A stretch of DNA of 10,677 nt, taken from assembly GCA_002334915.1 (NCBI GenBank), contig DDCQ01000045.1:12878-23554 (forward strand), written 5' to 3'. The DNA comes from Porticoccaceae bacterium UBA2002 (lineage in GTDB: Bacteria > Pseudomonadota > Gammaproteobacteria > Pseudomonadales > Porticoccaceae). This document shows, in pieces, positions 1-6,749 of this stretch (within the stretch, counting starts at the first letter, position 1; every line of letters begins with the position of its first letter). Below the pieces are notes generated by a model that did not search any database, was not told the origin of the DNA, and was given only the letters and a program-made list of their open reading frames with translations. Made by a program: the position numbers and the translations under genes.

Positions 1-1470
1 GATGCCAGCGAAACATTAGATACTGATAACGACGGCATAGGCAATAATGCCGATAGCGATGATGATGGTGATGGCGCCATAGATAGCAGCGATGCCTTCC
101 CGTTAAATAGCGCCGAGACAGCGGATACAGACGGCGATGGTATTGGCAATAATGCAGATACAGATGATGACAATGATCTGGTTCTGGACGCCGCCGATGC
201 ATTTCCCCTTGACCCCACAGAGACCTCGGATCTGGATGGCGATGGCGTAGGCGACAACAGAGATCAGGATGATGATGGTGACGGCGTAACAGATATCGCC
301 GACCACTTCCCGCGAGATAGCACTGAGTCCCTGGACACCGATGGCGATGGTACCGGCAATAATACAGATACCGACGATGATGGCGATGGCACCCAGGACA
401 GTGCCGATGCCTTCCCCCTGGACAGCAGCGAAACTCTAGACACTGACTCCGACGGAGTGGGTAATAATCGTGATCTGGACGATGATAACGATGGCTCTCT
501 TGATCTCGAAGACGCCTTTCCCCTAGACCCAACGCTGTGCACAGACACCGACGGTGATGGCATAGGCAATATGGACGACAGCGACGACGATGGTGATGGC
601 GTTGCCGATACCCTAGACGCATTCCCATTGGATGCCAGTGAAACCATAGATACAGACGGCGATGGCATAGGCAACAACGCAGATACCGATGACGATGCCG
701 ATGGTCTGGTCGATAGCGCCGATGCCTTCCCCCTGGATGCCAGCGAGACTCTGGATACCGATGGCGACGGCGTTGGCAATAATCAGGACAGTGACGACGA
801 CGGTGATGGAGTGGCAGATGGCGAGGATAGCTATCCCTTAAACAGCACCGAATGGTTAGACACAGATGGCGATGGTGTTGGCAACAATAGCGACGGAGAT
901 GACGATGGCGATGCCGTAGTCGACAGTGACGATGCCTTCCCCCTGGATGCCTCGGAAACAGCAGATACAGATGGCGACGGCATAGGCAATAATGCCGATA
1001 GCGATGACGATGGTGATGGCACTGAAGACAGCGCCGATGCCTTCCCGCTGGATAGTTCAGAGACCCTCGACACCGACGCCGATGGCACAGGTAATAATAG
1101 CGATAGCGACGACGACAATGACGGCGTCGCCGACAGCACCGACGCCTTCCCCCTGGACGCCAGCGAAACTCTGGATACAGATGCCGATGGCACAGGCAAT
1201 AATGCAGATACCGACGATGATGGCGATGGCACAGAGGACAGCGCAGATGACTTTCCCCTGGACGCCTCAGAGACAGTGGACACCGACAGCGATGGCATAG
1301 GCAATAATGCCGACAGCGACGATGATGGTGATGGTGTCGCCGACAGCACAGATGCCTTCCCGCTGGATAGTTCAGAGACACTGGACACCGATGCCGACGG
1401 CATAGGCAATAACACAGATACAGACGATGATGGCGACGGGGTAGCTGACAGTGAAGACGCCTATCCGCTG
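1..1470 (+). repeat. 14 in-frame tandem units of 105 bp encoding TSP3-like repeats
   Basis: Units start at 1, 106, 211 and so on every 105 bp up to 1366, with no insertion or deletion between neighbours. Conserved marks in each unit are the first-residue Asp/Asn, the DTDGDG loop, the GNN or GDN/GNM turn, the DDD run and the terminal F/Y-P. Units differ mostly at synonymous sites and in small residue swaps. Units 2 and 9 lack the usual Gly of the second loop (DNDLVL and GDAVVD), and unit 6 begins DPTLC instead of DASET. The array continues beyond the left edge, because unit 1 starts at base 1 already in register. Confidence 0.95.
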
Positions 1471-1599
1471 GACGCCAGCCGCAGCGCGGAAGACAAATTT
1501 GATACAGATTCATGGGCCAATACTGTTTGGGGGGCAGAGTCAGAGGAAGAGGTGAGTATTTGGAATACTGATCTATGGGGAGCAAAGGAATGGAAATAA
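1..1599 (+). CDS. TSP3-like calcium-binding repeat protein, 3' part (5' end outside window)
   Basis: The reading frame is open from the first base of the window to TAA at 1597-1599, giving 532 visible residues with the N-terminus cut off by the window edge. An ATG at 457 lies inside a repeat unit and is not a credible start. Residues 1-490 are fourteen consecutive 35-residue units, each with two Asp-rich loops (DTDGDGIGNN and DDDGDGVADS types) and ending in AFPL or a close variant. Such DxDxDG loops are the calcium-binding motif of thrombospondin type 3 repeats, which in bacteria usually form rigid stalks of secreted or outer-membrane proteins. The repeats contain no lysine, only three arginines, and one cysteine (residue 180, unit 6). 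Residues 491-532 form a distinct tail with five tryptophans and no hydrophobic anchor or recognisable sorting signal. Export and adhesion or matrix roles are inferred. The substrate, partner and N-terminal domains cannot be seen. Confidence 0.93.
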   Translation, partial: DASETLDTDNDGIGNNADSDDDGDGAIDSSDAFPLNSAETADTDGDGIGNNADTDDDNDLVLDAADAFPLDPTETSDLDGDGVGDNRDQDDDGDGVTDIADHFPRDSTESLDTDGDGTGNNTDTDDDGDGTQDSADAFPLDSSETLDTDSDGVGNNRDLDDDNDGSLDLEDAFPLDPTLCTDTDGDGIGNMDDSDDDGDGVADTLDAFPLDASETIDTDGDGIGNNADTDDDADGLVDSADAFPLDASETLDTDGDGVGNNQDSDDDGDGVADGEDSYPLNSTEWLDTDGDGVGNNSDGDDDGDAVVDSDDAFPLDASETADTDGDGIGNNADSDDDGDGTEDSADAFPLDSSETLDTDADGTGNNSDSDDDNDGVADSTDAFPLDASETLDTDADGTGNNADTDDDGDGTEDSADDFPLDASETVDTDSDGIGNNADSDDDGDGVADSTDAFPLDSSETLDTDADGIGNNTDTDDDGDGVADSEDAYPLDASRSAEDKFDTDSWANTVWGAESEEEVSIWNTDLWGAKEWK

Positions 1600-1624
1600 C
1601 CAATGTTACGCAAGGAGCAATACC

Positions 1625-2179
1625 ATGTTAAAACTAATAATCGCCACAGCCCTGGTAACGCTGAGCTCAATAGTCGATGCTGGAGACCTGACAATTCCCA
1701 ATAGTTTTTCTGCGGGAAATACCACCAGCGCCTCAGCTGTAAATCAAAACTTCACGGTGATTGAGACCGCCGTCAATGATAACGACGCCCGACTCGATGC
1801 CATTGAAGCCGGATCAACCAAGGTAGTTTTTCAGGGCTTTTCCGCCGACTCCGAGGCCGGTGACCAGGGCCTGCGCCGATTGCAGGCAGCCTGCGATGCG
1901 ACATTCTCCGGCGCCAAAGTCTGCAGTTCTGAAGAGTACGCCAACTCTAGCTACAACGCAGCGGCAGCCAACCTCTCAGGCAGCGCCTGGCTACTGGCCA
2001 GCACCCTCAGTGCCAGCAACTCCAAGATTCGCGACAGCATCACCGGCCAGGCTTACGGCTCGGGCAAGCTAAGCTGCAACGGCTACAACGGCGGCTCTCA
2101 GGGCCTGGTAGTGAGTGCCGAGGGCGCCATGGGCACAGATAGCTGCGCAAATTCCAACCCGGTGGCATGCTGCATATAG
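1625..2179 (+). CDS. Small exported protein with short coiled coil and six-cysteine C-terminal domain
   Basis: The 184-residue product starts at ATG 1625 behind a good Shine-Dalgarno sequence, AAGGAG at 1612-1617, seven bases away. Residues 1-19 form a signal peptide with likely cleavage at VDA/GD. Residues 22-42 (IPNSFSAGNTTSASAVNQNF) resemble a leader segment I recall from many marine bacterial secreted or tail-fibre-like proteins. F43, I46, V50, N53, L57 and I60 follow a 3-4-3-4-3 spacing, predicting a short coiled coil that could oligomerise. The C-terminal part (about residues 66-184) has six cysteines (90, 100, 151, 174, 182, 183), a CNGY motif and an ACC end, suggesting a disulfide-stabilised globular head. 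I know of no assigned function for this domain. The gene lies 25 bases behind the TSP3 repeat gene, so co-transcription and a shared cell-surface role are likely but inferred. Confidence 0.9.
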   Translation: MLKLIIATALVTLSSIVDAGDLTIPNSFSAGNTTSASAVNQNFTVIETAVNDNDARLDAIEAGSTKVVFQGFSADSEAGDQGLRRLQAACDATFSGAKVCSSEEYANSSYNAAAANLSGSAWLLASTLSASNSKIRDSITGQAYGSGKLSCNGYNGGSQGLVVSAEGAMGTDSCANSNPVACCI

Positions 2180-2220
2180 CGGCTAGCGGACAACTTATTA
2201 GCAACAGCAGGTAGGGAGTG

Positions 2221-2257
2221 AAGTAGTAAGTAGTAGTAAGTAGTAAAAAGCAGTAAA
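2221..2257. repeat. Short AAGTAGT direct repeats
   Basis: Three exact copies of AAGTAGT lie at 2221-2227, 2228-2234 and 2238-2244, the last two separated by AGT, followed by a degenerate AAAAAGCAGTAAA. The tract is rich in TAA and TAG in more than one frame and lies 41 bases past the stop of the upstream gene. It could vary in length by slippage; no function is evident. Confidence 0.75.
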
Positions 2258-2300
2258 GGGAGAGTAATCACTAGTTTGGGGTTGTTTCCTGGTTGATTGA

Positions 2301-2340
2301 CTGGGTCGGGACATTGGCAACAAGCCATTGCCCGGCCTGG
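2301..2340 (+). terminator. Candidate Rho-independent terminator after the secreted-protein gene
   Basis: CTGGGTCGGG (2301-2310) pairs with CCCGGCCTGG (2331-2340) over ten positions, seven Watson-Crick and three G-U in RNA. An inner stem TGGC/GCCA (2315-2318 with 2324-2327) closes an AACAA loop. The stem is followed by TTTATCAATTTTTAT, a broken U-rich tract. The wobble pairs make it stronger on the plus strand, fitting termination of the 1-2179 transcription unit. The interrupted T tract lowers confidence. Confidence 0.48.
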
Positions 2341-2465
2341 TTTATCAATTTTTATCGCTGATAATTTTGTGATCTTTTAGGTGCCTGTACTCGTAAACAG
2401 AGTAATATACCAAGCTGTAATGGCGTCGCCCAAAAACAATAAAAACAGCATAAAAAGAGCCAGTT

Positions 2466-4289
2466 ATGAAACAGATAGTCAGCCTTCTCAGCCTCCTGCT
2501 TTGCACCGCTATTGTGTCTTCCTGCAGCCTGTTTGGCACCACAGATCCCGTGGTACAGCGGCTCTCAGAGCACAGACTCAGCACCTCAACAGGAATCACC
2601 CAGGGGCAATCGTTTAGCGCGCCGTCCGCAGTGGTGTCCTGGTTTGATATTCCCTATGCCCAGCCGCCAGTTGGCGACTTGCGCTGGAGAGCCCCCCGCG
2701 AGTTACAGGCCCCAGAGCAGATTATCGTCGAGCGCGACGACACCTCCTGCGTGCAAAAAGCCAGTCGTTACGCCGGCGTTAGCGGCGAAGGTATGGTCGG
2801 CAGTGAAGACTGCCTGTATCTGGATATCAAGGCCCCGGCCGACTTCGCCAGTCGCAACTACCCAGTCATGCTGTGGATTCACGGCGGCGGCAATACCTCC
2901 GGCCTTAAAGACTATTACCAATATGACAAACTGGTAGCCCGCAAAGATGTGGTGGTGGTGGCAGTTAACTATCGCCTGGGTGCCCTGGGCTGGTTTACCC
3001 ACCCCGCCATTCAGGACCTGCAGCAGGGGCTGGATAAAACCAGCAACTTTGGGCTTTTGGATATTATTGAATCCCTAAAATGGGTACAGCAAAATATCGC
3101 TCGCTTTGGCGGTGACCCAAGCAATGTCACCATCTTTGGTGAGTCCGCCGGTGGCCACAATGTGCTGGCCCTGCTGGCCTCGCCACAGGCCCAGGGGCTT
3201 TTCCACAAAGCCATTTCCCAGTCAGGCTACACTCAGGAAGTATCAGCCCGGGATGCCTATAACAAAAATGGCGCCAATAGCCTGATTGCCCGGGGCAGCT
3301 GGCAAATCACCAATAAACTGGTCGACAGACCCCAGTCGGAATACAGCCCTCAACAGTTGCGCAGTGTATTAAAAGGCATAGACGCCATTGAGTTTATGAG
3401 CCTCTATCAGACCGGTGATCTCGACTTCGATAGCATGCCCCTGGCCACTGTCGACGGTCTGGTAATCCCGGAAGAGGGCATACTGGGAGCCCTGGCCAAT
3501 CCGCAATATGCCAAAAATATTCCGGTGGTGGCCGGCGCCACCAAAGACGAGGTTTCCTTGTGGCTGGCACTGCACCGCTACTTTATGGACACCAGCTATA
3601 TTCTCAGCAAGTTTCTGCCGCCCCGGGTTACCGTAAAAGACCAGGATCTCTACGATCTCTGGGTGCGCACCAGATCCCATGCCTGGAAAATCAAAGGCGT
3701 GGACCAGCCACTGGCGGCCATGGAGTCCGCAGGCTACACAGACCTCTATGCCTATCAGTTCGACTGGGACCATCAAGAAAGCTCAATGCTAATCGACTTT
3801 CCCAATCTGTTTGGCGCTGCCCATGGCACAGATATCGCCTTTGTGACTGGCAACTTTACCTACGGCCCCATCTCGGCCTATGTGTACCCGGAAACCGAGG
3901 CCCGAGATCAAATGGAGAGCACAGTGATGACCGCCTGGAGCAACCTCGCCAAGAGCGCCAGACCGGATATTGAGAAACCACTGCAGTGGCAAAAGTTCAC
4001 CACCGCCAATCCCCAGTTTCTGCGCCTGGATAAAGACGATGCCCTGCGCATGGATCTCGAGCAAGACAACGTAGACTCCTTGCTGAACAAAATGGCTTCC
4101 AGCTCTGAGCCCTCTGATTTAGAGCGCTGCTATATCGCCTGGGAAACCTTTACCAACGTGGGCAATGCAGACCCAGAGGCCTACAGAAGCTGGAACAATG
4201 GCCTCTGTGCCAATGTGGATATGCCAGCAGAACAGCGGGCCATAGCAGTCAGGCTGTTGCAAGAGCATGGCTCAGTTGACGTGATGTAA
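2466..4289 (+). CDS. Type-B carboxylesterase, predicted lipoprotein
   Basis: The 607-residue alpha/beta hydrolase belongs to the carboxylesterase type-B (cholinesterase-like) family, which cleaves carboxylic esters; its substrate cannot be told from sequence. The N-terminus is a lipoprotein signal peptide with lipobox VSSC, so Cys20 would be lipidated, and Ser at +2 favours the outer membrane. Family marks occur in order: FDIPYAQPPVGDLRWR (residues 60-75), signature 2 EDCLYLDIKAP (114-124), oxyanion-hole HGGG (139-142), and signature 1 around FGESAGG. The triad is Ser227 (GESAG), Glu362 (TKDEV) and His453 (AAHGTD). Cys95 and Cys116 fit the conserved first-loop disulfide, and Cys555/Cys581 may form another. 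Length is normal for the family. The ATG at 2466 follows AAGAG at 2455-2459. The DoxX-like gene follows 62 bases later without a visible terminator, so co-transcription is possible. Confidence 0.93.
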   Translation: MKQIVSLLSLLLCTAIVSSCSLFGTTDPVVQRLSEHRLSTSTGITQGQSFSAPSAVVSWFDIPYAQPPVGDLRWRAPRELQAPEQIIVERDDTSCVQKASRYAGVSGEGMVGSEDCLYLDIKAPADFASRNYPVMLWIHGGGNTSGLKDYYQYDKLVARKDVVVVAVNYRLGALGWFTHPAIQDLQQGLDKTSNFGLLDIIESLKWVQQNIARFGGDPSNVTIFGESAGGHNVLALLASPQAQGLFHKAISQSGYTQEVSARDAYNKNGANSLIARGSWQITNKLVDRPQSEYSPQQLRSVLKGIDAIEFMSLYQTGDLDFDSMPLATVDGLVIPEEGILGALANPQYAKNIPVVAGATKDEVSLWLALHRYFMDTSYILSKFLPPRVTVKDQDLYDLWVRTRSHAWKIKGVDQPLAAMESAGYTDLYAYQFDWDHQESSMLIDFPNLFGAAHGTDIAFVTGNFTYGPISAYVYPETEARDQMESTVMTAWSNLAKSARPDIEKPLQWQKFTTANPQFLRLDKDDALRMDLEQDNVDSLLNKMASSSEPSDLERCYIAWETFTNVGNADPEAYRSWNNGLCANVDMPAEQRAIAVRLLQEHGSVDVM

Positions 4290-4351
4290 AACCAGCTCTA
4301 ATCAAAAAGTCCCCAATAAAATAACCTTAAATAAGAGCAGGGCTCAGACCT

Positions 4352-4786
4352 ATGGCAGTTATCACAAACCTTTTTAATGCAATGCAACTGCCAGCTGGCT
4401 GGTGGAAAAAGCTTGTTCTATTCGGTCTGGCCGGGTTTTTTATCAATGTGGGTGTCGACCATTTTGTAAACCCAGATTTCTACCTCAATATTATGCCGCC
4501 CTCATTTCCCCTGCATGCAGAGGCGGTCTATATCAGCGGCGTTTTTGAAATTCTGGGTGGTGTCTGCGTCCTGATCCCCCAGCTGCGCAAAATTGCTGGC
4601 TGGGGTTTAGTGGCCTTATTAGTGGCCGTATATCCCGCCAATATCTATATGGCCATCAGTCCACAGGCGTTTCCAGATATTCCAGTAGCACTGCTCTATG
4701 TGCGTCTGGCCTTCCAGTTTGTGTTTTTCTACTGGGCCTACTCGGTCACCCGGCCATCCTATAATCCAGGCCCTCAGGCCAGCTAA
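4352..4786 (+). CDS. DoxX-like four-helix inner-membrane protein
   Basis: The 144-residue product has four predicted membrane helices at about residues 19-38, 57-76, 82-102 and 111-131. HFVNPDFYLNIMPP (residues 37-50) together with the helix segment SGVFEILGG (62-70) and the basic LRK-IAGWGL stretch are typical of DoxX-family small membrane proteins. The family is broadly distributed and poorly understood; roles in thiosulfate:quinone oxidation (archaeal DoxD/DoxA) or in redox stress complexes (mycobacteria) have been described for relatives and should not be transferred here. There is no signal peptide beyond the first helix. The ribosome site is weak (GCAGGG, 4337-4342). The gene could be the second gene of the esterase unit, though any functional link is speculative. 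Confidence 0.85.
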   Translation: MAVITNLFNAMQLPAGWWKKLVLFGLAGFFINVGVDHFVNPDFYLNIMPPSFPLHAEAVYISGVFEILGGVCVLIPQLRKIAGWGLVALLVAVYPANIYMAISPQAFPDIPVALLYVRLAFQFVFFYWAYSVTRPSYNPGPQAS

Positions 4787-4802
4787 AGCAACGCTGTGTC
4801 AA

Positions 4803-4824
4803 GGCCCTGGCTTTCCCTGGGGCC
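4803..4824 (+). other. GC-rich hairpin downstream of the DoxX-like gene
   Basis: GGCCCTGG (4803-4810) and CTGGGGCC (4817-4824) form an eight-pair stem (two G-U) around a CTTTCC loop, 16 bases past the DoxX-like stop codon. No T tract follows directly, so this is not a standard intrinsic terminator. It may stabilise the 3' end of the upstream message or act as a weak pause site. Confidence 0.4.
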
Positions 4825-4827
4825 ATA

Positions 4828-4839
4828 GACCAATTGGTC
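4828..4839. promoter_or_regulatory. Perfect 12-bp palindrome, possible operator
   Basis: GACCAATTGGTC is identical to its reverse complement. It ends 11 bases before a candidate -35 box (4851) and lies 103 bases before the acyl-CoA dehydrogenase start, a position suited to a dimeric transcription factor. I do not recognise it as a known consensus such as PsrA or FadR. A 12-bp perfect palindrome can occur by chance, so binding is an inference. Confidence 0.35.
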
Positions 4840-4850
4840 ATTGTTATAGG

Positions 4851-4880
4851 TTTACAGTCTTGGCTGCAGGGGATTATTCT
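4851..4880 (+). promoter_or_regulatory. Candidate sigma-70 promoter for the acyl-CoA dehydrogenase gene
   Basis: TTTACA (4851-4856, five of six consensus bases) is followed after 18 bases by TATTCT (4875-4880, four of six). Transcription would start near 4886-4888, leaving a leader of about 55 bases that contains a small stem (AGTCGTC 4902-4908 against GACCGACT 4915-4922, one bulged C) just before the ribosome site. The spacing is acceptable but the -10 is weak. Confidence 0.38.
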
Positions 4881-4942
4881 GCCCACCAAAGCCGACCACT
4901 GAGTCGTCTCTGATGACCGACTGAACCTGAGGAAAACACCCA

Positions 4943-6721
4943 ATGTCTGTTTATAAAGCGCCGCAAAAAGAGTTCTCGTTTCTATTTCAAGAGCTGGTTA
5001 ATTATGAAGAGCACTGCCAAATGCCCGGCTACCAGGATGTGGGTAGCGATATGGTTGAGGCCATTATTCCCGAAGCCGCCAAATTTTTTGAGCAGGAAGT
5101 GGCCCCCAGCAACTGGGAAGCAGACACCCAGCCAGCTCACCTAAAAGATGGTCAGGTCATTACCGCCCCCATGCTGGGCGGCGCCTATCAGCAGATGGTT
5201 GAGGCCGGCTGGTGTGGTATCAGCGGTAACCCAAAATATGATGGCGCAGGTTTTCCCGGTGTGGTAGATGTGGCTGTGCAAGAGATGCTGCAGTCCGCCA
5301 ATATGGGCTTTAGCCTGTTGCCCATGCTAACCCGTGGGGTTATTCATGCATTAAACCTGTATGGCTCCGACCATCAAAAAGACACTTACCTGTCCAATCT
5401 AATTTCCGGTGTCTGGTCTGGCACCATGAACCTTACCGAGCCTCAGGCGGGTACAGATCTATCGGCGGTAAAAACCAAAGCCGTTCTCCAGGGCGACCAC
5501 TTTTTAATTAGCGGCCAGAAAATTTATATCACCTGGGGCGACCACGACCTGGCAGAAAATATTATGCACCTGGTGCTGGCACGTACCCCGGATGCCCCGG
5601 CGGGCAATCAGGGCATCTCGCTATTTCTGGTACCCAAATATCTAATTAATGCCGACGGCAGCCCGGGCGAGCGCAACGATGTAAAACCTGTAGGTGTCGA
5701 GCACAAACTGGGTATTCACAGCAGCCCAACCTGCACCCTGCAGTTTGGTGACCAGGGCGGGGCAGTGGGTTACTTGGTAGGGCCAGAAAATCAGGGTCTG
5801 ATGTGCATGTTCAGCATGATGAACAATGCCCGGCTATCTGTAGGTCACCAGGGTATTGGTATTGGCGAGCGCGCCTATCAGCAGGCTGTTGCCTATGCCT
5901 CGGAACGAGTGCAGGGCAAGGTTGCAGGTATTGAAGGCAAGGCGCCCATTATTCATCACCCAGATGTAAAGCGTATGCTAATGCAGATGCGCGCGCTAAC
6001 CGAAGCAGGCCGTGCCTTATCGTTTCACGCTATCGCCAACGAAGACCGCAGTCATCACCACAGCGACGAGCAGGTGCGCGCCAAAAGCGCCAGAGCCGTT
6101 GAGTTACTAACCCCGCTGGTAAAAGGTTGGTGTACAGAATCTTCCATGGAGTCCACTTCGCTGGGTGTGCAGGTGCACGGCGGCATGGGCTTTATCGAAG
6201 AGACCGGCGCTGCCCAGCATATGCGCGATGCCAGAATTTTGCCGATTTATGAGGGTACCAATGGTATTCAGGCCCTCGACTTTATTGGTCGCAAATGTTT
6301 GCGCGACGGTGGTGAAGCAGTCGATGAGCTATTGGCAGAGATGGCCGCCACCCTCAGTGACTGCAAAACTGATTCACTGCAGATAGCTAGCCTAATTAAG
6401 TCGCTGGAGATGGCTCTTGAACAGTGCCGCACAGCACTAGCCTATGTTTTGGGTCATGCAGAGCAGTCACCGGCTGTGGCGTACAACTATATGATGCTAT
6501 TTGGCAACTCAGTATCCTTCTGGCTGCTGACCAAGCTGGCCATTGCAGCGCAGCGAGAATTGGATGCCGGGGCTGATGATCGTTACTACATTCAAAAGAT
6601 AGCCACAGCGAGATTTTTTGCCACGCAGATTCTGACGCGTAACAATGCTTATTTGGCTTCATTGCAACAGGGTGCAGAAACAATAGTTCAGCTGGGTGCG
6701 GAGGACTTTGCAACGCAGTGA
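4943..6721 (+). CDS. Acyl-CoA dehydrogenase of the ~600-residue DmdC/FadE-like type
   Basis: The 592-residue flavoenzyme would introduce the trans-2,3 double bond into an acyl-CoA, passing electrons to electron-transfer flavoprotein in the cytoplasm. Length and layout fit the long group with an extra N-terminal segment (about 1-35), the N-terminal helical and middle beta domains (about 40-280), the C-terminal helical domain (about 285-450) and a further C-terminal extension (about 460-592). Seen directly are the flavin-domain motif MNLTEPQAGTDLS (162-174), the GVQVHGGMGFIEET stretch (408-421) and RDARILPIYEGTNGIQ (428-443), whose Glu437 is the expected catalytic base. The group includes both fatty acyl-CoA dehydrogenases and DmdC, which oxidises methylmercaptopropionyl-CoA in DMSP breakdown; sequence reading alone does not separate them, and no dmdB or dmdD neighbour is present. 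The start ATG has TGAGGA at 4928-4933. The gene probably has its own promoter. Confidence 0.93.
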   Translation: MSVYKAPQKEFSFLFQELVNYEEHCQMPGYQDVGSDMVEAIIPEAAKFFEQEVAPSNWEADTQPAHLKDGQVITAPMLGGAYQQMVEAGWCGISGNPKYDGAGFPGVVDVAVQEMLQSANMGFSLLPMLTRGVIHALNLYGSDHQKDTYLSNLISGVWSGTMNLTEPQAGTDLSAVKTKAVLQGDHFLISGQKIYITWGDHDLAENIMHLVLARTPDAPAGNQGISLFLVPKYLINADGSPGERNDVKPVGVEHKLGIHSSPTCTLQFGDQGGAVGYLVGPENQGLMCMFSMMNNARLSVGHQGIGIGERAYQQAVAYASERVQGKVAGIEGKAPIIHHPDVKRMLMQMRALTEAGRALSFHAIANEDRSHHHSDEQVRAKSARAVELLTPLVKGWCTESSMESTSLGVQVHGGMGFIEETGAAQHMRDARILPIYEGTNGIQALDFIGRKCLRDGGEAVDELLAEMAATLSDCKTDSLQIASLIKSLEMALEQCRTALAYVLGHAEQSPAVAYNYMMLFGNSVSFWLLTKLAIAAQRELDAGADDRYYIQKIATARFFATQILTRNNAYLASLQQGAETIVQLGAEDFATQ

Positions 6722-6749
6722 AGGGTCTCCCCCAGCCACAACCCAACAG

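Larger units (their letters stand above)
2180..2465. other. Intergenic region between secreted-protein gene and carboxylesterase gene
   Basis: This 286-bp stretch carries no convincing gene on either strand. It holds an AGT-rich short repeat (2221-2257) and a terminator-like hairpin (2301-2340). The AT-rich 2341-2465 segment should contain the carboxylesterase promoter. GATAAT (2360-2365) and TAATAT (2403-2408) resemble -10 boxes, but neither has a good -35 at normal distance, so I do not call a promoter. Confidence 0.6.

Noticed and set aside
264..1415. Long open frames on the minus strand across the repeat array (Ser/Pro-rich translations at 264-779 and 831-1415)
   Set aside because: They are the complement of the GAT/GAC-rich TSP3 repeats; the lack of antisense stops follows from the codon composition, and the translations mirror the 35-residue period.
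1..1470. Regular 105-bp repeats as a CRISPR array or satellite
   Set aside because: The repeats have no unique spacers between conserved short units, keep one reading frame throughout and vary at synonymous sites, so they are coding protein repeats.
457..1599. A complete gene starting at ATG 457
   Set aside because: The same frame is open back to base 1 with identical repeat units, and 457 lies inside unit 5, so the real start is outside the window.
2345..2617. Overlapping small frames on both strands around 2345-2617
   Set aside because: They overlap the esterase start and its upstream region and show no family pattern or good ribosome site.
6722..6749. Bidirectional terminator between the convergent genes
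   Set aside because: No stem longer than about three pairs and no T tract is seen in this 28-base gap.
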